A stretch of DNA of 35,861 nucleotides, taken from positions 1 through 35,861 of the forward strand of contig NZ_PGGW01000048.1 in assembly GCF_002794255.1 (NCBI RefSeq), in the 5' to 3' direction. The DNA is from Streptomyces carminius (GTDB taxonomy: Bacteria > Actinomycetota > Actinomycetes > Streptomycetales > Streptomycetaceae). The notes under the pieces are model-generated. The model was not told where the DNA came from and did no database searches. It saw only the letters and a program-made list of their open reading frames with translations. Shown here piece by piece: positions 19,201 through 24,974 of this stretch (the first letter of the stretch is position 1; every line of letters begins with the position of its first letter). The position numbers and the translations under genes are program-made.

Positions 19201-20166
19201 ATAATCCTTCCCGACCTCCACGAATGGGAGAACTGCTTCGGCGGAAGCGTCTCCGGCTGCGCGTGGGCTGCAACGGACCTGCCCGTCCTAAAGGTGTTCA
19301 AGACAGGACGTCTGCTCCAGGGGAGGAAGGCCGACGCCGCCGCGGAGAACGCCACCACCTGCGCGAGGGGGAGACACAGTTTCCTGGCCGGCACCGATGT
19401 CCTGATGGCCGACGGGTCCACCAAGGACATCGAAGACGTCACCGTCGGTGACAAGGTCATCGCGACCGACCCGGAGACCGGTGAAACACGGGAGCGGGAA
19501 GTCGTGGCGACGATCCTCACCGAGGACGACAAGGCCTACGTCGACCTCAGCGTCACGACCGAGGACGGGACCGGCACCCTCACCACCACCGGCCACCACC
19601 CCTTCTGGTCCGAATCCGACCGGGCCTGGGTCGACGCCGCTGACCTCACTCCCGGCACCGCCCTCCGCACCGACGACGGCACCACCGCCACCCTCCAGAG
19701 CATCCGCACCTACACCGACCACCAGGACACCTACAACCTCACCGTCGCCGACCTGCACACGTACTATGTGCTCGCGGGCGAGACTCCGGTACTCGTTCAC
19801 AATTCCAACTGCCCGCTGACCGGTGGCTTCAAGGTGGGTGTGACTCCTGACGAGATCGCCGATATCAACCGTGGCTTTGGCGGTGAAACCCTGCTGAGTG
19901 GGTCGCCCGCGAACACCATGGCTAACGCCAGTCGCTATAACAGCTTCTGGGATAAGTCGGCCGTCGTGATTCGCGATATCGCTGGTGGTCACATGTTCAA
20001 CAACGGAAACAAGCGCACTGCACAAGCTGTCGTAGAGCAGTTGATGCAACGAAACAACGTCACAAGTGGCCCCACTTCTGCCGATCTCCGAGGTGTCATC
20101 GACAGAGTAGGTAAAGGTCAGCTGCATGATGTCAGTGACATCTCGGCGGCTTTGAGGGGCTATTGA
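13273..20166 (+). CDS. RHS-repeat polymorphic toxin with HINT protease and C-terminal Doc/Fic toxin
   Basis: About 2297 residues. ATG 13273 is preferred over GTG 13255 because it opens the signal peptide (basic GRRTGAGLRR, hydrophobic ALAVSALMVGTLLQ). The long middle holds many YD/RHS repeats (YTYDQLGRK, YRYDPAGNV, YGYDATGN, YLYDADGNR) that build the protective shell. The RHS core signature LGAREYDPGAGRF to NNPLTWSDPTGL is at about 1832-1879. A HINT autoprotease spans 2036-2177, starting HSFLAGTDVLMADG and ending LVLVHN-type (TPVLVHN), with a TGHHPFW box near 2108; it would cut after VHN to free the toxin. The tip, about 2178-2297, carries GHMFNNGNKRTA with His2240. The last 120 residues use less GC-rich codons than the rest. 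The attachment core at 19755-19772 lies inside the HINT codons, so the tip seems to have come with the mobile element. Confidence 0.92.
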   Translation: MTGRPGRRTGAGLRRCTALAVSALMVGTLLQTSAVPVVAADGGRGRPALPAAEKPVAGAENVRVKPRKAYRGPKTPQQAPEAAWPKAGEDVVELPEPEAGDSAVPAPEKAEGMPIALGVPAVAGTENSRVRTRATGPAASGEVETRVLGRKQTAEAGVDGLLFTLALEDGDAGKTGVTVDYSSFAQSYGGGYASRLTLVELPECALTTPEEEACSTPRPIPTANDTERRRLTAGSVTLRSGTPTVLAAVADDKGMEGDYKATQLSPSATWRTDLNTGDFTWSYEMPVPEVPGGLKPNVGLSYSSGAIDGRTGSTNNQSSWAGDGFDLWPGHIERRYKPCADDGVENADGNKPGDLCWGYDNAFLSFNGKGGELVPAGTDTWKLRQDDGTRIKRLTSAERGNGDDDGEYWEATTPDGTRYYFGHNRLPGWASGKETTDSTWTVPVFGDDSGEPCHASSFAGSWCRQAWRWNLDYVVDRHGNAVAYYYDKETNSYGRNLKKTDDTRYDRGGHLDRIEYGLRSADPYADKPPARVDFTSSERCLPETGVTCAPDTIDDKAFHWYDTPWDLNCDAGEDCDRRLSPTFWTRKRLTEVSTHVLKADGTYGKADSWTLGHRWGMADIDYQLLLDSVQHTGHTATPAVTLPKTTFAYTQRENRLDRTGDGYAPFVKERLSTVADESGGRIDVNYSAPACDAASPPTPRSNTTRCFPQYIGGSATDDPELHWFNKYVVTSVTATDRTGGAPDQVTRYDYLGGAAWHYDDDDGLTREKHRTWSQWRGYGHVRVRTGGQDAATVRTQQDHYFLRGMHGDRARPDGGEKTVTVSLGDDEGDPITDHESVAGFAYKTVTHSGPGGRVLAKTVNRPWHHETARKVRDWGTVTANLTGTSHTRTWTSLDDGAGDRWRVTSTATEYDTVAGRAIEVDDRADDSTAADDQCTRTTYATNTDRNILNLPARVETVAKSCGTAPDRARDVISDVRTAYDGGAYGAAPTRGDNTATATLEEHDGTRAVYLESGATFDSYGRPLTSTDLTADVTVQGSGTPVRAPRSDGRTTTTVYSPATGLPAKVTETSPPAAEGDSASALTTTTELEPLRGLPSAVHDTNGVTTTFAYDALGRTSRIWLADRPTSAVPDHQFSYTVTEDRPVAVATRTPNNQGGQYTAYTIYDGFLRERQTQAPGPDGGRILTDVFYDERGLTARTHAPYYAEGDPGTGLFALTDALSVETQTHHTHDGLGRETEARQIAGNGDGGTVLNVTKTLYGGDRTTVIPPEGATATTTLTDARGRTTELRQHHHRAADAPYDAITYRHTPRGELAEVTDAEGNTWQYTYDQLGRKVRDEDPDRGVTKSTYDDRGLLTSTEDARGTVLVNRYDGLDRRIELREGSAAGALRAKWVYDTVSGARGHLAEATRYHDGNAYTSKVTMYDKYYRAVRTAVVIPPSEGELAGTYQAGTAYKLSGLVGAVSYSAAGSLPGGGVTHDFDDRTLWVTSSFGRGFDADVSHSLTGRPLQYALGSSGSSPKAWVTNTYEWGTRRLATSRVDRQDVNGVDRHSTYRYDPAGNVLSVADVSRSGTDNQCFAYDHLRRLTEAWTQPIRTCATAPEAGVLGGPAPYWHSYTYDKTGNRRTETRHDTGGDPGRDVRRTYEYPDPGSPRPHTLTSVTTTGPTGTARDGYGYDATGNTATRTLGGDTQKLDWDAEGHLAKVTEPVEGGADKVTEYLYDADGNRLIGRTPTETTLYLGHTEITLAKGATKPKATRYADLGGGHQAVIEDDGTVSFTVADHHGTGHLAVKADDLSLTQRRTLPFGGPRGEQPGPWPGTRGFVGGTTDTATGLTHLGAREYDPGAGRFVSVDPIMDLADPQQMHGYSYANNNPLTWSDPTGLRPDGPVGGNGVADSYYYKREGKQGSGWFGDRYGGWSYRHVQFFPGPIGSKKDGYTVNYTWSRKAQSRGVGKKDGQAYRSFEREQPKGVLPLVMGTVGSIILPDLHEWENCFGGSVSGCAWAATDLPVLKVFKTGRLLQGRKADAAAENATTCARGRHSFLAGTDVLMADGSTKDIEDVTVGDKVIATDPETGETREREVVATILTEDDKAYVDLSVTTEDGTGTLTTTGHHPFWSESDRAWVDAADLTPGTALRTDDGTTATLQSIRTYTDHQDTYNLTVADLHTYYVLAGETPVLVHNSNCPLTGGFKVGVTPDEIADINRGFGGETLLSGSPANTMANASRYNSFWDKSAVVIRDIAGGHMFNNGNKRTAQAVVEQLMQRNNVTSGPTSADLRGVIDRVGKGQLHDVSDISAALRGY
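19378..19803 (+). other. HINT autoprotease domain within the RHS protein
   Basis: This segment encodes the Hedgehog/intein-like domain that releases the toxin. It begins at the Ser of HSFLAGTDV, the nucleophile position, has the block-B-like TGHHPFW, and ends with the HTYYVLAG and VLVHN motifs, whose final Asn should cyclise during cleavage. In this family Ser takes the place of the more usual Cys. The last 49 bp, after core position 19755, belong to the inferred mobile element and not to the original host gene. Confidence 0.85.
19755..19772. other. attL: Inferred attL core of the AICE, inside HINT codons
   Basis: GCACACGTACTATGTGCT, identical to 30807-30824. GCACA and TGTGC form inverted arms around the 7-bp spacer CGTACTA, the usual design of a tyrosine-recombinase core. 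It encodes HTYYVL of the HINT end in the RHS frame, starting at the third base of a Leu codon. Homology between the two copies starts sharply at its first base on the element side. That it is the crossover site is inference. Confidence 0.8.
19804..20163 (+). other. Doc/Fic-type toxin domain at the RHS C-terminus
   Basis: About 120 residues after the VHN cleavage site. The order of motifs follows Doc: an opening TPDEIADINRGFGG like the Doc N-terminus, then IRDIAGGHMFNNGNKRTAQAVVEQL with the H-x-F-x-N-G-N-K-R core, and a closing DVSDISAALRGY. Lys after the Asn, where Fic AMP-transferases have Gly, is the mark of Doc, which phosphorylates elongation factor EF-Tu. The Doc Asp at the fifth position is Asn here, as in several related toxins. 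Target and reaction are inferred from the motif only. Confidence 0.82.
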
Positions 20167-20423
20167 TGGGAGCGCAAGGAATGAATATCGAGCAGCTCAT
20201 GGAGAAGTTGAGCCGCTCAGGCGTCACCGTGATCCTTAAGGTGGACGACGAGAGGATGGCGGAAGGTGGCGAGCCCTGGACTTTGGTGATGTCGGGTCCG
20301 GGGCTGGGGCCCGAAGGATTCATCCGTGCTGAATCCTCCAGCCTGAGTGACTGCCTCGAACAGGGATTCACCCGGTTGCGTTCCCGGCCCGGCGACTGGG
20401 AATGGCTGGCAGAAATCTCGTAG
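20166..20423 (+). CDS. Probable immunity protein for the Doc-type toxin
   Basis: An 85-residue acidic protein without signal peptide or membrane segment. ATG 20166 shares its first base with the stop codon of the RHS gene and follows GAGGGG at good spacing, so the two are translationally coupled. ATG 20181, with AAGGA just before it, is an alternative. Motifs that can be seen are GVTVILKVDDERM, EPWTLVMSGPGLG and DWEWLAEIS; no known immunity family is recognised with certainty. The place directly after a polymorphic toxin, the small size and the cytoplasmic nature are the grounds for the call. It precedes a strong terminator and lies inside the inferred mobile element. Confidence 0.7.
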   Translation: MGAQGMNIEQLMEKLSRSGVTVILKVDDERMAEGGEPWTLVMSGPGLGPEGFIRAESSSLSDCLEQGFTRLRSRPGDWEWLAEIS

Positions 20424-20433
20424 CCATTGGAAA

Positions 20434-20466
20434 CGAGGCCCTCCCGAATTTTTCGGGAGGGCCTCG
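20434..20466 (+). terminator. Strong terminator after the immunity gene
   Basis: A perfect 15-bp stem: CGAGGCCCTCCCGAA (20434-20448), loop TTT, TTCGGGAGGGCCTCG (20452-20466). It ends the RHS-immunity transcript and insulates it from the int gene, which reads in the opposite direction from the other side. It may serve both directions. Confidence 0.88.
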
Positions 20467-20473
20467 TGCCGTT

Positions 20474-20495
20474 TGACGGCAACAGTGACGGCAAC
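20474..20495. repeat. Tandem TGACGGCAAC repeats beside int (arm-type sites)
   Basis: TGACGGCAAC occurs at 20474-20483 and 20486-20495, 12 bp apart and in the same orientation. The same pair with the same spacing occurs at the other end, 30695-30716. Such repeats are what an integrase N-terminal domain binds. Here they are about 700 bp from the core, much farther than at the right end, because the toxin and immunity genes lie between. Confidence 0.65.
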
Positions 20496-20496
20496 G

Positions 20497-21762
20497 TCAG
20501 CGGACGACTGCTGTTGCGGGCGGACCGTCGGGGTCGTCGTCGCTTGAGCCGAGGGCGTCGTTCAGGGTGGCGATGGCTTGGCGTTGGAGGCGGAGTCGTA
20601 CGTGCGCGTAGACGCCGGCGGTGACGCCGATGTGAGCGTGGCCGAGAAGTTCCTTGATGACGACGAGGTCGACGCCTTGTTCCAGGAGCAGGGTGGCGGT
20701 TGAGTGGCGAAGGTCGTGGAAGCGGATGTGTCGGAGTCCGGCCCGGTCGAGGAAGCTGCGGAAGCGGCGTGTGAGGTTGGCCGGGTCGAGAGGCCGTCCG
20801 GTCGATGTGGTGAAGACGAGGCTGCTATCTCTCCAGTCCGGCCCTGCTGTCTCGCGTTCGTTGTCCTGGCGTTCCTGGTGCTTCTTGAGGGAGTGGATGC
20901 ATTCGGTGGGAAGGGCGATGCGGCGTTCGGAGGCGCGGGTCTTGGTGGGCAGGTGGGTGAGGCCGCTGGTGCGGGTGCGCTGGAGCGAATGGTGGATGCT
21001 GGCCGTTCCGGTGGTGAGGTCGAGGTCTTCCCAGTGGAGGCCGAGGAGTTCGCCTTTCCGGAGTCCCGTACGGAGGGCGAGTTCATACAGCGCGTGGAGC
21101 CGGTCGGCGCGGGCCGCGTCGAGGAACTGACGGGCCTCTGCTGCAGTGAGCGGACGGAAGCGCCTGGGTTGGTGCGTGGTGGTCTTGACGTTGCGCGCGG
21201 CGTTGCGGGGCAGCTCGTCTTCGCGGACGGCGTGTTCCAGTGCCGACTTGAGGACCGAGTGCACGTAGGTCACGGTCAAAGCGGACAGCCGCTTCTGGCA
21301 GCACTCGCCGATGGCGCAGCACCTCTTCCGTTCGGTGTCCAGGCCCTGGGCGCAGCACTGGCAGGTGGTGCGGAGCCAGTCGAGGAAGATGCGGATGTCC
21401 TTGGCGGTGAGGCGGGCGACCTTCTTGGTGCCGAGGCCGGGGATGAGGTGGAGGCGGACGCAGGCGGCGTATCGGGTGTGGGTGTTCTCGCGGAGCCGGT
21501 GAACGGCGACGTTGTTGAGCCAGTAGGCCAGGTAGTCACTGACAGTGCTGTCGGCGGTGGCGACGGGCAGACCGCGGTTGCTGTCGGCGATCCTCTCGGC
21601 GAGCTTGTCGGCTGCGTTCTTGCGGGTGGTGCCATAGACCCGGACGCGTTTGCGGGTGCCGCCAGCTGAGAGTACGTAGCTGGCCGCTTCCCAGCGTCCG
21701 TCCTTGCGCTGGTAGACGGTGCCCTCTCCGTTCGCCCGGGTCTTTCTCTTCGAAGTAGCCAT
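20497..21762 (-). CDS. int: Tyrosine recombinase / AICE integrase
   Basis: About 421 residues. The N-terminal arm-binding domain (GEGTVYQRKDGRWEAA) and SAM-like core-binding domain are followed by the catalytic domain with Arg in ALRTGLRKGE (about 231), the HDLRHS box (about 348), GHAHIGVT and the nucleophile Tyr in VYAHV (about 383). A Cys-rich insert, CQCCAQGLDTERKRCCAIG, lies in the middle, as in other pSAM2-like integrases, and could bind zinc. The ATG at 21762 overlaps the xis stop codon by one base. It should catalyse integration and excision. Its stop lies next to arm-type repeats. No tRNA gene is present, so its target is probably the core within the RHS gene. Confidence 0.93.
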   Translation of the reverse strand: MATSKRKTRANGEGTVYQRKDGRWEAASYVLSAGGTRKRVRVYGTTRKNAADKLAERIADSNRGLPVATADSTVSDYLAYWLNNVAVHRLRENTHTRYAACVRLHLIPGLGTKKVARLTAKDIRIFLDWLRTTCQCCAQGLDTERKRCCAIGECCQKRLSALTVTYVHSVLKSALEHAVREDELPRNAARNVKTTTHQPRRFRPLTAAEARQFLDAARADRLHALYELALRTGLRKGELLGLHWEDLDLTTGTASIHHSLQRTRTSGLTHLPTKTRASERRIALPTECIHSLKKHQERQDNERETAGPDWRDSSLVFTTSTGRPLDPANLTRRFRSFLDRAGLRHIRFHDLRHSTATLLLEQGVDLVVIKELLGHAHIGVTAGVYAHVRLRLQRQAIATLNDALGSSDDDPDGPPATAVVR

Positions 21763-21944
21763 CACGCGGCCTCCGCCATCTGGCGTGAGATGAACTCCCG
21801 CACCGCTGATGCGGGGATGCGCCGGGAACGGCCGATGGTGACCGAGGGCAGGTGCCGGGAGCGGATCAGGGCGTAGACCGTGGACCGGCCGAGCCGGAGC
21901 CGGGCCATAACCTCCGGCACGGTCAGCAGTTCCTCGTCAGGCAT
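21762..21944 (-). CDS. xis: Excisionase, MerR/AlpA-type helix-turn-helix
   Basis: A 60-residue protein consisting of one winged helix-turn-helix (LLTVPEVMARLRLGRSTVYALI) followed by the wing HLPSVTIGRSRRIPASAVREFI. This is the standard AICE excisionase, which bends DNA at the attachment site to favour excision. Its stop overlaps the int start and its start overlaps the repSA end by 8 bp, so rep, xis and int are one translationally coupled unit. Confidence 0.9.
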   Translation of the reverse strand: MPDEELLTVPEVMARLRLGRSTVYALIRSRHLPSVTIGRSRRIPASAVREFISRQMAEAA

Positions 21945-23253
21945 GGGCGGTCTCTCCTTCCGTGCTGGCGTTGGGTGTGAGGGCGTCGGTCAGCCATTGC
22001 TCACCGGTGGTGAGGCCGGTTCCGGCGAAGGCCCAGTGGGCGAGGACGAACGTGGTTTCCTCCAGTGCGGCGGACGGATGGTCACCGCGTACGAGGGCGG
22101 CTTGGAGACGTTGCCACTCGGCGCGCGCCTGCCGGAGGGCGCCGAGGGTGGTGGAGTAGCGGCGGGTCTTGGTGGAGAAGTGGCCGCGGAAGCCGAGCAT
22201 GTGCGCCCAGGCCCGCAGCCGCAGGTGTTCCAGATCCTTGCGGGCACCGAGGGTCCAGGCGGTGCGGATCATCCGCCGGGCGTGGTTGGTGAGGTCGAGC
22301 CCGGCCAGTTCGGCGAGGAACTTCAGCGGCCGGTCGAGGGTGCCGGTGGCGGTTTCGGCGCCCTTGGTGGCGTACTTGGCGATGTACGCCGCCACGGCCC
22401 GGTCGGTCAGCTCGGCGCCGCCGTCGAAGTCGGCGGAGCGGATCGGCCGCACGTCGAGCTGACGGCCGAAGGCGAAGGTGTGTGCCCGTCCGTCGAGGGT
22501 CGGGCCGGTGATCCGGGCGGCGGACGCGGCGGCTCGGATCGCGTCGGTCAGCAGCTCGGCACTGGCCCAGGACGGGGGAGGGGAGTCGCCGCCGTCCGGG
22601 CCGTCGAGGCGGATCACGGCGTGGAAGTGGACCGCGCCGCGCTTCTGGTACTCGGCGACCTTGGCGAAGGACACCCGCGCGTACTGGCGGAAGGCCCGTT
22701 GGGTGAGCCCGGCCCGCTTGGCGATCTCCCGGCGCAGGTAGATCGAGAAGCGCCGCCAGATGGCCCCGGCGTGTGCGTTCCACAGCACGGCCGCTTCGTA
22801 GTCGTACCGCTCCGGGTCGAGCGGTGTGCCGAGGGTCGGGTCGTCGGCCGGGTGGCGGGTGCCGCAGCGGCAGCGGCCGGAGTCGGGGCGGTTGTGGACC
22901 GGGCCGAAGCCGGGCGCGGTGAAGGTGGCGAAGACGCGCGGGTGCGCGGCGACCTGTTCGGGGGTGCCCTTGCCGCCGCGCAGTCCGGCGGTGATGAGCT
23001 GGTAGGTGTCGCGGCGGTAGGTCTCGGCGCAGGTGGCGCACCGGGTGGTGCGGCGGTTGTTGCAGCGCACCAGCAGGTGACCGGCGGGCAGGTCGGTGGA
23101 GTCCAGCCGGTGCAGTTCGGGGCCGATCTCGCCGGTTGTGGTGTCCAGGGCGTGCTCGACGCGGTAGCCGGACAGCCGGATCGGGTGCGCGCAGCCGCCG
23201 AGGCCGGAGAGCTGCCGGACCAGGCCGGGCAGGCTGCCCCAGGCGGTCAACAT
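21937..23253 (-). CDS. repSA: RepSA-type rolling-circle replication initiator
   Basis: A 438-residue protein matching the RepSA family of AICEs. The zinc-binding N-terminus has paired Cys motifs (RCNNRRTTRCATCAETYRR and RCRCGTRH). A HUH motif, HFHAVIRLDG, is near residues 208-210 and binds the metal. Tyrosines in AAYIAKYATKG near 290 are the likely nicking residues. It would nick the origin of the excised circle and let the element replicate before transfer. ATG 23253 has only a weak purine-rich site before it. The hairpin at 23337-23387 separates it from the transfer genes. Confidence 0.9.
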   Translation of the reverse strand: MLTAWGSLPGLVRQLSGLGGCAHPIRLSGYRVEHALDTTTGEIGPELHRLDSTDLPAGHLLVRCNNRRTTRCATCAETYRRDTYQLITAGLRGGKGTPEQVAAHPRVFATFTAPGFGPVHNRPDSGRCRCGTRHPADDPTLGTPLDPERYDYEAAVLWNAHAGAIWRRFSIYLRREIAKRAGLTQRAFRQYARVSFAKVAEYQKRGAVHFHAVIRLDGPDGGDSPPPSWASAELLTDAIRAAASAARITGPTLDGRAHTFAFGRQLDVRPIRSADFDGGAELTDRAVAAYIAKYATKGAETATGTLDRPLKFLAELAGLDLTNHARRMIRTAWTLGARKDLEHLRLRAWAHMLGFRGHFSTKTRRYSTTLGALRQARAEWQRLQAALVRGDHPSAALEETTFVLAHWAFAGTGLTTGEQWLTDALTPNASTEGETAHA

Positions 23254-23336
23254 GCCGAGTTCTTTCAGCGGTAGTGAGGTCGTGCGGGGGATGATGGGCT
23301 TTCTCCTTCTCTGGCGTGAGTCGGGGAGGGGGCGAG

Positions 23337-23387
23337 GCCGGTCGGGGCGGCGGGATGCTTGGCGGTATCGAGGCCGCCCCGACCGGC
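23337..23387 (-). terminator. Long perfect hairpin between spd-type genes and repSA
   Basis: GCCGGTCGGGGCGGC (23337-23351) pairs without mismatch with GCCGCCCCGACCGGC (23373-23387), 21-nt loop. It lies just after the stop of the gene at 23391 on the minus strand, so it would weaken transcription from transfer genes into rep-xis-int, or mark an RNA-processing site. Confidence 0.75.
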
Positions 23388-23390
23388 TGT

Positions 23391-23651
23391 TCAGCGGCGG
23401 TGCTGCGCGGTGAGCAGGGAGCGCAGGACGAGGGCGGCGACGGCCACCGATATGGCGGTGACGGCGACGGCCGCCAGGAGCGCGGTCAGCACCACGCCGC
23501 CGACGAGCACAGCGGCCACCGCGCCGGTCGTGGCCGCAGGCAGCACGGGCCGCCGAGCCGGAGCGGGGCGGCAGGAGCAGGCCGGCGGCTGGCCGGACTC
23601 GGCGACGGCCGGGAGGTGCGGTGTGGTGGGAAGCTGCGGGCGCAGGAACAC
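23391..23651 (-). CDS. SpdD-like plasmid-spread membrane protein
   Basis: An 86-residue protein. GTG 23651 is chosen because GAGGAGA lies seven bases upstream; a longer frame to 23783 has no such signal. The N-terminal half is Pro-rich (FLRPQLPTTPHLPA, PAPARRPVLPA), and the C-terminal half is one or two membrane helices (AAVLVGGVVLTALLAAVAV), ending in basic residues. This matches the small Spd proteins of pSAM2-like elements that help the DNA spread through the mycelium after transfer. Confidence 0.75.
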   Translation of the reverse strand: MFLRPQLPTTPHLPAVAESGQPPACSCRPAPARRPVLPAATTGAVAAVLVGGVVLTALLAAVAVTAISVAVAALVLRSLLTAQHRR

Positions 23652-23665
23652 GGCGGGTTCTCCTC

Positions 23666-23860
23666 TCACTTGTTGGTGCCGTTGACGACCTCGACCCCGG
23701 TGCGGGTACCGGTGTCGATGGCCGGGGCGAGGAAGGTCTGGGAGAGGTAGAAGCCGAAGAGTGCGATCACCACGACGACCCACAGGCGGATGCCGAGGAA
23801 CTTGATCGCGGCCCAGGCGATGACGCCCAAGACGAGGACCAGGGGCAGGGAGACGGTCAC
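23666..23860 (-). CDS. Small AICE membrane protein
   Basis: A 64-residue protein from GTG 23860, with AAAGGA in front. Two hydrophobic stretches (LPLVLVLGVIAWAAIKFLG and LWVVVVIALFGFYLS) precede a soluble tail, TFLAPAIDTGTRTGVEVVNG. Proteins of this size and pattern occur in the same position in other AICEs and are thought to take part in spreading. Confidence 0.75.
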   Translation of the reverse strand: MTVSLPLVLVLGVIAWAAIKFLGIRLWVVVVIALFGFYLSQTFLAPAIDTGTRTGVEVVNGTNK

Positions 23861-23876
23861 AGCAGGTGGGTTCCTT

Positions 23877-24068
23877 TCAGCGGACGGGGCAGCGGTGCGT
23901 GCGGGCAGCCAGCTCGGCGGCGGCGCGGCTGTCGTAGTCGGCACAGAAGCCGCAGCGCGGTGCGGTGCAGGCGGCGGTGTGCTTCTCACGGCCCCGGCTG
24001 TCGTAGGCGGTGCCGACCTGCACGGGGCCGAGGCGGACGACGCGGCGGAAGCGGTGGCGCGCGGGCAT
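23877..24068 (-). CDS. Mobile-element transfer protein, small Cys-containing
   Basis: A 63-residue basic protein: FRRVVRLGPVQVGTAYDSRG, then CTAPRCGFCADYDSRAAAEL and a final HRCPVR. The Cys and His pairs suggest a zinc-binding fold. Proteins of this kind are annotated as mobile element transfer proteins in Streptomyces AICEs. It is 16 bp from the membrane protein gene and 6 bp from the next, so it is part of the same operon. Confidence 0.78.
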   Translation of the reverse strand: MPARHRFRRVVRLGPVQVGTAYDSRGREKHTAACTAPRCGFCADYDSRAAAELAARTHRCPVR

Positions 24069-24074
24069 GGGTGG

Positions 24075-24251
24075 TCAGTCCTCTCCGGTGAAGTCGTCGG
24101 CGTGGTCGATGAGCCACTGTTCGATCTCGGGGTGTTCGTCTGCGGTGGCCCGCTGGAACGCGCCTTCGGCGACGGTCATGGCTTCGTCGAGGCGGTTTCG
24201 GCGGGTGAGTTCGGCGGAGCACTCCAGGGCGAGGCGGATGACCGGGCGCAA
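24075..24251 (-). CDS. Small AICE protein of unknown function
   Basis: A 58-residue acidic protein from TTG 24251 with AGGAGA upstream. The helical sequence ALECSAELTRRNRLDEAMTV and the motif HPEIEQWLIDHADDF recur in small AICE genes between the transfer and spd genes. A role has not been established. It sits 11 bp after the DUF2637 gene in the operon. Confidence 0.68.
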   Translation of the reverse strand: MRPVIRLALECSAELTRRNRLDEAMTVAEGAFQRATADEHPEIEQWLIDHADDFTGED

Positions 24252-24262
24252 GGGCTCTCCTG

Positions 24263-24886
24263 TCAGGTGAGTTGGGCGGCGATGGATTCGGCCAGGGCGG
24301 GTGGGACGCCGAGGCGGGCGCGCAGGGTGTCGGCGTCGATGGGGGAGCCGGTCCGGGCGCGGTGTGCGTCGGCGACCTTCCGGGCGTGCTCGACGAGCGC
24401 GGCCGGGACAGCGGGAGCCGCCGGGAGCTCCGGTGCGGGAGCGGCAGGCCGGACCGGTTCCGGCTCGGGTTCCGGGGCGACAGCCGCGGGCGGTTCGGGT
24501 GTGGTCTCGCTCGGTGCCGGAGTGCTCGGCGAGTGCGCCAGGAGCGTGCCGCCGAGGAAGGCGACGGCCGGCCAACCGGCGACGAGGATGCGCAGCCAGT
24601 CGGGAACGTCGTCCAGGTCGAGGAGTCCGGCGGTGGCGACGTTCGCGCCGAGCGAGGCGACCAGGGCGGTGATGAACCAGCACCACCCGGCCGCCGTCGC
24701 GGTGCCCGAGCGCAGCCGACGCCAGGCCGCGACGAGCAGCAGGTCAACGCTGATCGGGTAGGCCCAGGCTTTCCACCCGTACTGTCCGGCCGCTTCGGCC
24801 AGGTCGTGCAGGTGCGCGAAGGACAGCGCACCGGCGATCACGGCCTGAATCAGCACGGCGTCCACCCGGGCCAGGTAGCGGCGCAT
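24263..24886 (-). CDS. DUF2637 membrane protein
   Basis: A 207-residue protein. ATG 24886 is preferred over 24916 because a near-perfect AGGAGG stands at ideal distance. Four membrane segments are visible in the first 120 residues (AVLIQAVIAGALSFAHL, AWAYPISVDLLLVAA, GWCWFITALVASLGANVA, LRILVAGWPAVAFLGGTLL). A Pro/Ala/Glu-rich linker follows, then a C-terminal helical domain with RKVADAHRARTGSPID. DUF2637 proteins are standard parts of AICE and conjugative plasmid transfer regions; they are thought to work with TraB at the membrane. It follows traB. Confidence 0.88.
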   Translation of the reverse strand: MRRYLARVDAVLIQAVIAGALSFAHLHDLAEAAGQYGWKAWAYPISVDLLLVAAWRRLRSGTATAAGWCWFITALVASLGANVATAGLLDLDDVPDWLRILVAGWPAVAFLGGTLLAHSPSTPAPSETTPEPPAAVAPEPEPEPVRPAAPAPELPAAPAVPAALVEHARKVADAHRARTGSPIDADTLRARLGVPPALAESIAAQLT

Positions 24887-24974
24887 CCTTGGCACCTCCT
24901 TTCCGGTTTCAGGCATGGCGGGGGTAGGGACATGGCGCGAAGGCGGTCGCGCCGACCGTCGGTGCGGGGTGGCT

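Noticed and set aside
19378..19803. An intein interrupting the RHS gene
   Set aside because: There is no continuing extein; the order RHS core, HINT, VHN and toxin is the usual layout of HINT-released toxins.
20434..20466. The hairpin next to int as an attachment site
   Set aside because: It is a simple terminator with a perfect stem; no second copy occurs near the right end.
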